Shown here: piece after piece, positions 1 through 14,600 of the stretch
How the letters are laid out: each line of letters opens with the position of its first letter
How positions within the stretch are numbered: position 1 is the stretch's first letter
Assembly (NCBI GenBank): GCA_013433145.1
Contig: CM024173.1
Location: 3,505,101 to 3,569,100 of the forward strand
Direction: 5' to 3'
DNA: 64,000 bases
Origin: Ascaris suum
Lineage: Eukaryota > Nematoda > Chromadorea > Rhabditida > Ascarididae
The notes under the pieces: generated by a model
What the model saw: only the letters and a program-made list of their open reading frames with translations
The model's database searches: none
What the model was told of the DNA's origin: nothing
Position numbers and translations under genes: made by a program

Positions 1-2656
1 GCATTGGTGTAGCACGTGCTGAAATCACACAATCAAAACTGTTTCAGAAGGAAACTGTTAGAAGTGGAATTGATGAGAGAAGACGCGAAGCAATCGACGG
101 CTACAGTAGACGAGCATCTAACGACGCGTTCACATTGCAAACCACGTGCACACCCACCCGATTGCAAAGCACTTCTTTCCCTATCACTAAATTTTGAAGC
201 AAGTTCGGAATATACTCGAAATGCGTGTATAAATGAAATATTCTCGAGCAGAGATCATAAAGTACTAGGAAAGCTTAAATGATACTAAAATGATTAAAAT
301 ATTTACACAAGGAACTTTATCATTAAATTTAAGCGTATCAAAAGCAACGCTTGATCATTTATCGGCAAATTCGCAATCACTTCACTATTCCAAACATAAA
401 ACAGCATATTTTAATACTTCTTTGTGTTATCACAAACGATATGAGCGACTAGTATGCGCGCACTCTCTGAAATTCAACAGTGAAACATAGTTGTGCAGGG
501 AACGAGACGCTTCTTACATCAGAGACGAGAGTCCTCTACTACAACTCGGTTGGAAGTTAGACATCGTAATTATCCCCTCATCCTTTTGCCACCCGGAAAT
601 ATTTATGCTGAAATTTTCTTTGACAAAGCTGTATTAATTCTTATGGATTTCGGATATTTTTGGATAGAAGACATATGCTGATGTTTCTGAAATTTTCGTG
701 TCTTGGTGTCTTTCATTTGTTCTCTGCTCCCCAAAAGATACCCCAAAATGTTCGCCTACCGCGCAGTTTAAAACCGGAATTCGCTGATTCAGTAATACGA
801 ATATAAGAAGAAGTGGCTGCGATGACACGCATTTTTGAAAGCAAAAAATCGGTCACGCTAATGGTCGTTAAAGCGACACTGCTAGAAAAGTGCGGTTGCT
901 CGCTGAATTCGACAGAAAAAGGCGAGAGTGGGGTGAGGGGGAGAGGGGGAAGGGGGAGAGCGGTGAGGAATATCGCACCTAAGAGGTATATCTATATGGG
1001 TGTGCACGGGTTGCTTGGTTCGCGTCACACAAACAAGCTAAGCGCACTCAATATCACTGCATACGCATTTACCCATTTCGTTCATGCCGTTTATGTAGCT
1101 CTTTTTCGACACGTTCTCTGCAATAGTATCCGTTCGCTGATTCGAATAATAACCCAAAAGAACAACCACAAAAATGCACAGCTTTATATCTCGTTGAGGA
1201 GTATCTCTTATCGACGCATCATAACACTTTCAATAATTTTTTATTGGAATTGAAAATCGGCCGAATATTTTCTATTTTTTTAAAAACTATTTCCTTTAAG
1301 TGATTCTGTAGAAGAGTGAAAGCATTTTCGAGGAAATCGTTAAGAATGACCAAATTTAATAGCACATAATAGCAGTGCCTTTCGAATTACAACCCTACCG
1401 CGAAAAAATATTGAGTTTTTAATTTTCTTTTCTCTCTTCGATTTTCTTCAGAGAAATGGTCTTATTTAACTATTTATTCTTAAGGATCAATGGATACATT
1501 AATGATCGCTTACCGACTCGTTTCGAGAGTTGCACCTGCTTAGCACCTTTGCGAAAGAGTGCCACTAAAATTTGAAATATTTCACAGGTTGACCTTTTGA
1601 TGACCTTTACATTTAGGCAAAGTAAACGTTCACTTTATGTGTTCTCTAAAGAAATTGATTTCAATATTTACAATTGTTATTGCTCTTGACACCAATGCAA
1701 TACTAATGAGGTAAATCCGAAATCGCTTCAAAGGATGAGTTATTCAAATGAAAATTAGCTAATTACTTTTTACATACAAATGCTTGCAACTAATCCAGGT
1801 AGGCGAGTAATTCCTTAAGGCAAGAAGGAGTGACTAAATCGAATAATAAAATGGTGAGGATTCTAAAATGCTAAAGTGAATGCTCAAAACTCGTCGGATT
1901 TATGCATCAAAATTTGGGTGAAATTGCTGATGTTTAAAATCAACAAAACCCGATTGAGAAAAAAAAAGAACTACGCAAAAAATCAAAACTTCTGGGACGA
2001 TACGTCTTTATCGACGGATTTAGAATATGATTCAACATTCTTAGAGAGGTGCTCACATATCTTTCACAAAGAAATAATTGCTGAATGCTGACAACATTGA
2101 TAGCTGAAAGAGAGAATTAGATGACCAGCAAGTCTCAGCGATAAGCTTACTCTATAAACTAGAAATCAGCTGGATAGTTTTGTTTATATCATCCAAAAAA
2201 ACATTTAACGAGTAAAAAGTCTACCTGTCTCATAAAGAACCAACTTAATAAAGATATCAATGAGTGTGATAATGTGTCTCATGCGGGATGCTTTTTTCAT
2301 CTTGTCTATTCTCTTAAGCAATTTTATTTATAGATGAAACGCCCTCTAAAAATGACGCTCCTCTCAACGAAAGATCCCAAAACGCTTGTAAAAAGTAACC
2401 AAATAAATAATCTGCATATGTTATTGTTGCGTTATTAGGAATACGCACATGGAAAATTGAGCAAAATGAGTGCACCAATCTTGAACTATTTATGTAAGCA
2501 TAAGTCACAAAGTTTGCTCGAAGAAAACTCGCAAATAGCGTCACCTTGTTCGAAGGATACTACTCAATGTCTTTGATACCACATGTTCTATCGCAACAGT
2601 TCAAGTCAGTAATATAGCTGATAGTTGGGGTTGCAGGAAAAGTTCGAAGCACTCAC
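1..2656. other. slo-1 intron sequence, no exon recognised
   Basis: This lies downstream (minus strand) of the last slo-1 exon I can place, so it is most likely the start of a long intron. I looked on the minus strand for the next expected slo-1 segments (the RCK1-RCK2 linker, then the conserved region before RCK2 and the calcium bowl) and found none. A purine-rich G/A stretch sits near 927-962. The open frames here are short and unlike known proteins. A poorly conserved linker exon could be hidden and missed. Confidence 0.6.
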
Positions 2657-5600
2657 AGTTTCGACATTTGCATTTCTTGATCAGCGTGACGTCCATGATA
2701 TCCTCATGGCATTGCTTACACCAATAGAATGCCCTAAAACGAACACCTATTATTAAAAGCATTCACTAGCTCGACGTTATTCTATGAACTCCTGTCACCT
2801 TCACTCGATATGCTTTCTTTAGCAGCTAAGCACGAAACAATGATTAGCCATCTGGAGAAAACACTCAAGCCGCTTCCTTTATTCCAGTTAAGATTTGCTA
2901 TAAAAGCTGATAATAATTTCAGGAGTAGCGAACTTAAACATGAGGATGCTCTATAAAAATGGCCACTATATCGATCCTCAACTAATAGACGTTGAGGTTA
3001 GGCTCAACATAAGTCGCACTACCTTTTCACCTCATCGGCCGATTGCGCGATGAAGAAGCCTTGTGTTTGTGGCTGTATTGTGGTGGTCGGTGCAGGATTG
3101 ATAGCAATGTTGCATTCCTTCTTCTCGTCATCTTTTAGCTCAATCGCAAGCAACAACAATCCGAGTCGAGTGAACAGCAGACTGCAAGATATATTCTCTA
3201 CAGCGGACTGGCATCATCAACTAGTATACCATTTCACGCATGCTACATCCGTTACAAATTCAGTTTAGTATCAAAAGTTTTCATCACCAGCATAGAAAAC
3301 ATGATCGGTGAATTATTTGCAATCCGATATTCAACTTATATCCTTCAGAAGAGTTTGAGAGATTCACGAAGAATTTCCGCCCAAATATTTTAACGTTTGG
3401 CTCTTTCAGATTTCAAAGTTATAAAAAGAGATCGAAATCGCAATATTCAACAAAAAATTTCTCTCCAAATGTGCATTGCTTTGAATAGGTTTAACGGATA
3501 TTCTTGCTTTAGTTCCAGTCAAAGTGATTTCTAATGATATCAGGTTCAAGTTTTATAAGCCGGTGGTAGCAATGGTTATTCGAACGAGAGCACTAGTCGT
3601 GCAAATAAAGGATGCGGGTTAACCAAATACACAAAATAATGTCCTGAAGGTGCTGGACACGCTTCGAGAAACTTCAAGTTATATTTTCATCCCCCGCTTT
3701 ATGAAGTTCGAGAATTTGTTGCACTCATATTTTCTCCACCTCTTCTTATGTTCCTCTTCCATCCTTCCACATATCCCCCCCCCCCTCCCTCTCACGATGT
3801 AAAAAGTATCTTTTTAGCGTGAAACTGGACCATCATAAAAGGGTCTCATCCTATCCGTTGTATATTACCATCCCTGATATAATCGCAATAGTTTCAAATT
3901 ATTACGAAAAGAGAATTCAGCTAAGATCATAACGTAGCAATGAAACGATTTCGACAATGTCACATTCTGCAATTAGAGATATACTTCGGGAAGAAGGGAC
4001 TCCTGAAGCAATAGTGAAGCATCATGTGATTAATTATATAAGACAAAAGAGAATGTTGTTGGCAATGCTAAAAGAAGTAATTAGGAAGCTATACTGACGT
4101 AATGCAAAAACAAAGTTGGAGAATATGCAAATAGCGAAGTTAAAGAAATACTCTCGATCAATGATTTATTCAACTACTATGCAATAATGAGTGAAAAACT
4201 TCTTCTCAGAAAATTAGTCGCCGAAAAAAGGCGAAAACATTAACGAAAGCAATCTGTGAATGAGCTCGTCTAATTAAAACGCTAAGAAATTATTCCTATA
4301 TAGAAAATGTTGTAACCTTATAAGCAATCGAATCATCTTAATTCTTGAATATAAAAGAATGGGTTTTTTATTGCTTTCCTATAGTAATTACACATCATAT
4401 AATAATATTCTAATTTCATTTTTTTTTTGCATATTGCATAAACTATTCGAGAAAAATGACTTAGTGAAATAAATGCTGAGATATTGATAACGTTGACGAA
4501 TTTAAATTCGATGGTGAACGACATAAGATGCTTACTGAATCTTTTAATGGATGTTTAGCCATGCTTAGTGAGTAAAATGTTATCGATTGCAAACAATTTA
4601 AAATAAAATAAAAAAACGAAAGAGATAATTTTCTGAAGTTTTGCTTATCAGCTCATGAAATTCATCAAAGAAAAGACCTCTTTATTGTACCCTTAGAAAA
4701 TCGATTTTCTGCGCTAAAATTTTCATTGAATTGACGAAAAAAAATTCTTATTGAATGATTTCTGTAAATATTTTGAAGCAGACGATATCAAACGAGAATA
4801 TCCTGGCAACATTTTTATTAAGTTCTTTTACTTTCAAATTAAAAGACGAAGAGAAACTAATATTCTATCTGTTGGATGAAGTGATGGGCGAATTATCAGA
4901 TAAGTATTCGATAGACGATGAATAACTGAATTAAATTGTGATAAACTGAAAATTGCATAGCGATAACGCAAAAGCCCTAAAGGGTCTCCTGATTCATGCG
5001 AGCATGAGTTAATCTCAAGGCTCTCTTTCAAATCAAAAATGCACTCCAAGCAAATCGAAGAGGTTAAGAGATGTGCAGGGCATGTTATATGTAGTGACCA
5101 GTTAATTAACCAACTTAACCAGGTCTAACCCAAAAGCACTTAAGTGGGCCTGCTTCAACACACCAGTCATCCAACGATCGCGACTTGAAAGCATTTCAAC
5201 CGCAATCTGACGCTGACCACGGATGATGGGATGAGTGGTCGGACCAGAAAATGAATTGCCAAATTGGAGGGAAGAAATGATATTCGAGTTTGTCCCCAAT
5301 TCTGTGAACCTTTCCTTTGATGATAAAATTTCTCATGCATAACACCTTTGTTTCTCTTCCAACCCTAAAAATTTAGCGCTTGTGACAAGGTTAGTGGGCA
5401 AACAATGCCAAATGGCGAATGTGCAGATACGGCAGTTAAAATGCGATCGTGTCGCTTCGTTTGGTTGCTTACTCGGCCGCCTCAGGGAAAGTCATCCCGA
5501 CGAAACCATGCGATAGGGTATCTGTGTACATTTCCATACCGGCGCCGCACAGATACAAATTTAGCCAGTCTGGTGTGTGTCTCGACTGAAATTGAATACG

Positions 5601-8600
5601 CATCTTACAAATCATCACACTTCTCCTCCTCATAATTTAAAGGAGTCTTATCCTACTCGAGGCAAAAATGGATGAAGAAATATCCTCGTAGAAAAGCATC
5701 GGTGAATTAATACATGAAGGAATATTGACGAAAGTAACATTAATTCAGCAATGTTTCATTCAAATTTGACACCTTCTTTTGAAGAACAGCCTTGTTCGGT
5801 GCGTGATTATTGAAGTAATGCAAAACAATTATGCGGTCGCTTTACAAAATACTTGCAAAGAAGAGCAGTTTGTTGCTTGACGATGAAAAAAGACAATGAT
5901 GAAATGCACGTCCCTTTCGATGAAGTTTTAGATATTACTCCGCATTACATTTTTCCCGACGTTCCTTTGCTCGGGATTATTGTTTGGTGAGCAGAAATTC
6001 TTGCAGATTATTTCTACATAGCTTGTTACTGCAATGATGCACCGCTGTTGTTGCATCTTCCTCCAATATACTCCAATTAGGCAGTCCAGCAGCTGACCAC
6101 TTCGTGCCCACCACGTCCACGATAGATGGTCATTCTTATCAGTTCATGAAAGCACGATTTCCCGTAACTTTTCGAACACATTTCTCCTTTTAGGTCGCGG
6201 TGCAGGCAAACAATGTGTCCTCCTAGGTCCTCATCAGTAATCCATGAGTACCTAGGCGTTTGCAAGTGCGTAGACGGTCGACAATACAATCACTTCTTCC
6301 GTTACGTGTAACAGTGATTCGACCGTCTTCTTGACGACAAATGCAAAATGCAATTTTGCAGTTGCAAATTGCCATCGCCAGTAATTGATACAATTTGCAG
6401 CGCACAATAAAAGTGGACGGTTTCTGTGCTTATAGCAATGCAATATTTTAGAAGTAAAGCATTGCAATGCGCAACACCTTGCTTCTATCCAATTAACATA
6501 TAGAGCACATTTCATTGCAATCGCATTTATACTTCATTTTCATCACTATGGATCTCGACTTAGGATTCCTAGTATGTGCGGTGATTCTTAATTCTCTTAT
6601 CTTAAAGTATCAAGATTTCAATTATACAGACGCATTTTACACTAGATTTTTGATCAATTTCTGCAGCAGTTCAAAATCAAGAAACATGTCACAACGACTG
6701 AAAATGACGCATTTTTCGGTAATTTCATTTCCAGTCCTTACTAAAAATTTTTAGGTTTTGTATACTTCTTCATCCTCTCACTACGGAAGTACCTAATGTC
6801 ATCGAGACGGAGCGGAATTGCCTGATATCACCAGCACGGAGAGAAACTCCTCGATGCTACCAAAAGGGAGGAGGAGTGTTTGGTGTGACCGAAATAAACG
6901 AGAATTGATCTTTTTTTAAAAGCTCATTTGAATGTTCAATTGAGTTTTCGGCTATTGATGATTTTTTGAAAAGAGATTTAAACGAGTGAAATTAAACTGA
7001 TAACAACGAAGAAAACGATAAAAAGTGAAAACAAAAAAAGAGAGACTGAATGAATGCGAAAAGAATCACTTGCATTCTGAGGAAATTTTTTTTTTGCTGC
7101 CAGTCTTTGCTTCCCTCACACTCAGAAGCCTTTGTGATCTTAAAGCAACTAGTTCATAAACTCACAAACGAACAAGCGAATCAAAGTGCACTCGCGTGAA
7201 TGTTACGCTGGAGCAACAACGAATGCTTAGTGTATGCCTAAGAGGAAATCATAAGAATATTATAAAATTCTTCGAGAAAATGCGATCACTGAAAATAAAA
7301 TTCATCAATTAATGTTCAACATCGATCCCTCCCCCTCACCCCAACCCCCTCCCCAAACTGGTTTTAATCCACAAGGTAAGATTAGCGAAAAGAGGAATGC
7401 ATACTGTTTGCGCTTCCCGATTTCTCTTTTTCTAATCAACATATTAGGATATCACTTTCTGCACATATTCAAGAAAAAACCAGAGAATAAAAAAACGTAC
7501 AATCTATTTTCTAAGCAAAATATAATTCGTTCCATTTCGTGGTCAAAAAAATTTTGGAATTGCAAGCAAAAGGACGTTTTTTTTAAAGGCACAATAATGA
7601 ATGAGATGAAATTATATGAGCTTTTTATATACGTGTCAAAAGTGGATCGCTAAATGCAATGAATGGCACCACAACGAATCGTAAATACACTAAATTCCAT
7701 CATCTCTCAAATTTATGGTGATTAGGTAGAGAAAGAATACTTTAGACAGTACTCAAAAGGTGATTAGATCGTATGATTTTCTTCACATTCACGATGAAGG
7801 TGCAGTTCATATTGCTATGTTGCTCGCCTTAGACCAATCAATCATCCAGCCACAAAAAACAAGAGTACATTCGTGTAGTACACAAAAATAACTCTGATTG
7901 CTCTATGTTGCACTAACATGATTGAAAATGGATTCGCTAAATTCATCTAGGACAATCAGGCAGATAAAAGTGATTGAACGCAACCAGAAGTGATTAGACA
8001 GGAGCTACAATCAACTCTAAAGCCTATGTGATCGCGATTATGATCGATGAATTAAAACCAACTGCACATGCAGATAAGAGTGAGGTGAAGTCCACACAAG
8101 CTTCATGGCCGCCATGAATGCACGTGAGATTGTTGAAATAAGTAGAGCTGTTCGGACAGATGAGTATATCTTCATTCAACTACAAATGTAATGGCACAGT
8201 CTTCAGTGGCGTTGGATTGCTAAAATACGTGGAACTCTTCTTGAAATATGTTGCTTAACGATAGTATACGAACGAAGTACATGTATGGGTTAGTTATGAT
8301 TTCTGAAGCGAATTCATCTTTCACTTAGAAAAATTGCTATATTTTATTCATATTATAGCGTACGAATGTGAAGAGTTCAACATTCTTTAAAGAACTGCAA
8401 ATACTTTTTTTGAACGCGCTTATTATTACTGATTAGTTGATCAGCATTAATTAATTTCGATAATAATGGGAAAGGACTATTACCTAGTAAAATCGAGCAT
8501 TTTTTTCTGCCGGATTGTATCTATGAGAGTAAGTAATGACTTCTCAACCAAACTGTTATACTCATTCTTTGAATTGTTGTTATTTTTTTTGTGTTATTTT

Positions 8601-11600
8601 AATATGCAGAGGAAGTTTTAAAATGAGATATCGACAATGATGATTTTATGTGTCAAATCAAAATTCTCTTTTTTTTGAAATCCGATATACTTCATATCGC
8701 ATTTTGAATATTCACTACTAAAGCTGGCGTTCATCGCGAATTCTCTTCCTATAGGAAAGCAAATTACTCTTTAAAAAAAAGTGCGGGTCTTGTTTTATCC
8801 ATAAAACGCCATCTGTAACTTTATAATGATTTTATATTGCAGCTTTCACTTTATACACTCTTTATTTCCTATAGAAAACAATCATTAAGTCTTCTCGACG
8901 AAAGCGTCGAGGAAGTTTTACAGGAAACGGATGGTTGGTAACAACTTACTGGTATCCGTCAACGAAAATTAAGCTGCGTGTTCAAATTTTCAAACACATT
9001 TTTGTGCTGTAATATTTAATCGCAAAAAATGGGAGAATCAATCGAATTTCACCAAATAAAAACATCAAAGAATTATGGAATTCCCTTCAATATTTGGCTT
9101 CCGCTGGATGCGGTAGATCGGCTGAAGTCGCTGCATCTGCTTAATTTCGTAACGATATGAGTGAATCGCTGAGTGGGGATTATTTTAACAAATACCTGGT
9201 CTAGGACAAATAGTCAGAAAGTCAAATGGATAAATCAGTGAGTTATTTGTTGACTGCTACCTTTTTCAGGCTAACTCAGTTAATGAGAAATACGCAAACA
9301 TCAAATAGTATCCACAAAACGCAGATGTATTTCCCATTGCTTAATGAAATCGCAGGTGTGTTGTCAGCCATATGCTCGAACGAGGCCCATATTTTTCCTA
9401 TTTAGGAACATAGAGCTCATATGCAGATGTATCATTCTTTTCTGCCTATGCAACTGCTTTTAATCTATCGATCTCAACTGCAATCACATAGGCATTGCAG
9501 CTAACTGCATCTCCGTCTAACCAGTTCTGATTACATTCAGTCAGTTTTATTTATCTGAGCGTCTGAATGTCTGAGATGAATTCAACCAACCCAACTGTAG
9601 TCTTATGCGCACAACGAAGACCACTCGTCACATGCGCACTCTTGTTTGTGTTGCGGCTACCCTACTGCATTCGCAAACTGTTGCAGCAACAGCGCTATGT
9701 TGCGGGCACTAGGCAATGCGGCAATCTACAGTGTATATTACCACGGCTGCGCGATAAAAATGTTGGCACATGATTTTCTGCTAGCAATATCCAAAGGGAA
9801 GGAGAAAAATCAGAAAAGAGAAAACGTTTTAACTCGACAATTTCCTTGCAATGATTTTCTCCCCATCGAAGGGTTCGGTCTCAGCCTTAATTCATCCATT
9901 CCCCCTTTCCCGCCGAAAGTTTTTGCTAATACTGAATTCATCGCGGTTTACTACGTAGGCTCGGTTTATCGCGAGGTGATCATATTGCATCCATTGCACT
10001 AATAGTGCATCTGCATAAAAATTTTATGAGTATCCTAATCCTGCAGGGAACCCTCTCTAGTTTAGAAAACATTGCTTTATAGATTAGACTTTCTCCTTTC
10101 GTGGCACAATCGAACCTGGAAGTGTGAAGTTCCTAGGATGAGTTCAAACAGTGCGAGCACCCTCCTCACACCAACGTTGTGTTAGCCTTCACGAGCGATT
10201 CTAACACGCACCCAACCACTCAAGTTTATATTCTCGCCATCTTTAAATACGCATTCCAGCAACTGGAAACTAAATACGAGAGTTACTTGGAGTGAGTGGT
10301 GGGAAAGAAAGACAGTGGGGAAGGAGGAGGGAGAGCGGGAATGCTCACCTGGAGGTGGATCTTACAATAAAACGTCGTAACAACTCGAAAAATCCTCCGA
10401 AAGATTTCAGGCACATTTCTCCTCCCTCATGCAGAAATTTCGTAAAACTGTTCAGCAACAAAATGTAACCATGATGGTGGAAAAGTTATTTGATGGGATC
10501 TCTCTAGACATGTTAATATTTATTGCCTAAAAAGCGTCGCTTTTAGCTTATCGTAATTTGAAAGGGAATCAGTTTTAAAAATTTCTCAGCAATTGCAGTA
10601 TTCAACAAGTAAGAGTCTTTCAATTAAATTAAACCTTTGATAAGAATCATATACTGGTCATTGTACGATGAAGTTAGTAAACAGAGAAATAAAGTAACAG
10701 AGAGATAAAGTATATTGAAGTTACAATTAGCTAATGACTTGAACTGAATAGATAGAATTACTACTAACATTTTCGAACGGCAAATCCATAAACACAATTG
10801 CATTGCTATCAATATGTGATAATTAATGAACGCCTTTAAGTGTATTGCTAAGAATTCGACGATTCGAAACGTCAACACCGTATCCGCCGATCGTCACATA
10901 ATTTGCAAAGATATGTTTTGATTATTTTTACGATCAACATACAAGAACGAAACCGTTTAGAAAAGTTAGTATCAGTTTGAAGTGTAATAATTTACCACAA
11001 TGGGAACAAATTACCTTCTCATGATAGAGCACTTGTAATCGGGGAAAAGGTGAACAAAGAGAACTGTCGATGGTCATATAAGGACATAAAAAGCGATAAA
11101 ATTAGTTAAAAATCGTCCGCATGCCGCTTATAAGTTTCTTACATGCATTCAGAAATGTCCTTGTGATTTTAATTAGTGGTATGCTCAAGGAGCAGTCAAT
11201 TCAGCAATAGAAAATATTAAATAGACAAATAAAAGAAAAACAAACTCAGCAGCTTCCGGGAATGTCATACCGACGTAGGAATGTGAGAGAGTTTCTGTGT
11301 ACATTTCCATGCCAGCACCTCGCAAATAGTCATTCAGCCATGAGGGAGTATGAGGTGACTGAAATCACACACTCTTCAACAAAAAAAAAAAACAAAAAAA
11401 AAGAAAAAAGACGCACACACACACCAGTGACAAGGACAGAGTGGGGACGATATACCATACGTACACATAGCATCTGCGAGAGACGTATTCGATGAAGCGA
11501 TGAACGCGATATTTACTTCTGCTTGGAGGTGAGTCACAACTCTTCGACAGCCTGCGGGCAATTGTAGTGTTACGTTCGATGCATCTTTTTTGTCACTGCA

Positions 11601-14600
11601 CACATCGGATCGACGAAAGTCAGATATTGCATTATGCAGTAAACTATGTTATTGTATCAACAGCCACTTCACTTCGATTAAGCAGAATTCAAATTAGCAT
11701 CAACTTAAATGACCATCTATCGTCCTTTTAATATAAGTTTATAAGTGATTGTTTAATCACTTAAAACTTATATTAAAAGTCTTTATGTACGAAATATTTG
11801 GTATAATACACTTAAACGTTACTTTATTGCATTCTAAACGAAATAATGGAGAGCGCATTATGTTACAGTATCTAATGAAATATATTTGAGTGAAATGTGC
11901 GCCTATTTCCTATGGTAACCCCATCCGGTAAATTAGAACAAATCATTAAGTTGTTTGTAGAGGACTGAACTCACGCTGAAAATTTAGATTGTTATAAAAT
12001 ATTACGGTCTGTTATCGAAAGAAAAAGCAGAAAATAATAGAGAAGAAATTAGAACAGAGAATGTGTTACTTTAGAATGGATGAAATAATCACTCATGCAA
12101 AAGAATTGTTAGAAATACGATACTTTACAAGATAGATTTATGTGAGGATGACGGGAGATTGAAGTATCATAAATATTATAAGATAGAAGCAAAACGAAAG
12201 AAACCGTTTTGAATGATCTCATCGCAAAAAGATTGGCCATCATAGTGGAGAATCCAGGTGCGAGACAAGATTGCGCTATGAAGCCAAGCTTTAATTCGGC
12301 TAAGCAGATCACATCGTCACCACGACGCCAATCCCATGATGGAATATTCAGCAGATATGCCTGCAATTGCTCAAATATTAATTGCCAATCAAAAAGCCAT
12401 CAAAGTACCAATGCAATATTTTCTTCACATCGATGCTCTCTCATTACAATATTCAAAATGCATATTAAACAACTTTACAAAACACTTTTTAAAACACTCT
12501 TGTATTTTTATATCTATGCATCCAAGTGTATGCATTCGCCCTTTAACATCAATCCACCAAAACTAAACGTTAGAAAAGTGGAAGAAATAGTGTTTGCCTC
12601 AGCAGTTGCTTTATTTAAAGTGCAATTTTCCAGCTCTATTTCTCCGCTCATTGCGAAGCACACCGTTTCCACCGACGAAGTCCAAAACGCTCTTCTATAT
12701 TTTTCTTTACCAGCTTTCAAACTAGAAAATAGGAACAGAAAATGGCAAGATTTTCGAAGGTCTATTTCTAGAATTCTGGATAATTTCCAGCTGAAATAAA
12801 AACAACCTCGTTCAAGACGCCAAGGAGAAGAGAACCGCAAGCACTATTATAAAGAAAGTAGTCTCTTTTATGTGTTTCATTTCAATAGATGGCATTGGAT
12901 TTCCGGCAAAACTTCGATTTACTCATTGACTTTGATAGTGACTTCAAGCCACAACTCCTAGCAAAGAAATTTACTTTCACTGTCAAATTTCACTGTTATG
13001 CCTGACTTTTTCTAACACATTTTCCATTTACTTTTTTGTTGTTAATGCAAATGATTCAATTTGGAATTTGTGACATGTTTAACGGCTAAAATCATTAGTG
13101 GCAGTGGTTGTTCATGGGTGGCAATGGTAGTTTTGCAACTTCTTCACATCGCCTTTGCAACGCTCGCGATATGGTGCCACTGAGTCAATTCCAGCACCGA
13201 TTTTATGATCCTACACCATGAATAGGGAGGCTGAGGAGAGGAGGCTAATATCAACGATGAACGAACGAGACTGTGCTAGTTTTATTTCTCGATATTAAAC
13301 GATGATGAGGTGTGAGCAATGAAGCAAATTAATGGCACGCCAATGCTCGAGCGGAAATAGATGGTAACGGAAATGGAGTCGACACGCAATGGAGACGTGC
13401 TGAATTAACATGTCTCTTTTTTTCGCTATTATACGACGGTCTATCTGCTAGAGTATTGCACATTGATGCAGATTTGTGAATCACAATCTACCTTCAAAAA
13501 TATATCGTTACGAACAAATATAACTAATTTTTTCTTAGTAAGCATCTTACTTTTTCAGTAATAAATTAGCAGCTATGAAATTATAAACTTTCGTTCGTTA
13601 TTATATCGATTTTCATTAGAAGGGAATTTGACTCAACGAGAGAAATAAAAGATGAGCTAGTTCGTTACACTCTCAACAACTGTTGTAGCACAAAATCAAT
13701 GATTGACATAGTCATCTCTTGCAATTTCTATCGTATTTCTGCAATTTATATCAGTTGCAAAAATTTTTTTCTTCTTTTGCAAACTAAACGAATACGAAAT
13801 TGAAATTCACTGCAGTACATTTCAGACGTAAAAATCAACCATCACTTAATTAACATATACCTATTAAACATGCAAATATAGAAGAGCATTAATCATTACT
13901 TGGTATTTTTTACTAAAAGGTTAAAAATTAAACCTTATTATGGTATTGCATTAGTTGAACAATGACGCGAATATCGGAGCTGTAATTTTTGATTGAAATG
14001 ACACGCATAATATTGGCTGCATCTTCTGCATCCGGATCACTGCTATATTTATTAGCCAATACTAGACATGCATCCGCCTCATCCACCTAAATTGCATTCT
14101 AATATTATCAAATTCAATAAAAGTGTCAACAAAAATTATTCAATATGAGCATTCAAAAATGCAAAGAAAAGACCGAATTAAGTGCCGTCGACAATAAAAT
14201 CATCATTAGTGCAGTCGCAATTTTTGCAACACGGGGATAGACGAAAATACTTTTTAGCAGCCTAAAATCTGCTCTATTTTCATCTCTCTTAATGCCAACT
14301 GAAAAGAAAATAAATGCATGAAAGTTAATATTCTTGAGGTCATTTGCTGTACATTCAGACCTCGAGGCGGAATTTGAATGTATTTCTGCATGCACCTTGT
14401 TGGTGGTTTCATGCTTCTCGACACCTCTCTCGATTTCTCCTCGCACAATCTTTGTGAAATTACTCTAAATAGAAGTTACGCGGTTCGAATAAAAGTAAGC
14501 TGAATCGATTTAGCAGTGTAAAATATTACCTTGACTCTCGATAAGTCAATAGAATCCATAACTGTGCCGGTAAAGAATTCGACCTTAGTGAAATGTCTCT

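Noticed and set aside
1688..1720. HWC-like codons on the minus strand, considered as the slo-1 segment before RCK2
   Set aside because: The expected flanking residues are absent and a stop follows within three codons.
12209..12799. 196-codon open frame on the plus strand
   Set aside because: Its first part is exactly antisense to a well-supported slo-1 exon (12205-12360) and the rest is intron; the translation has no family features.
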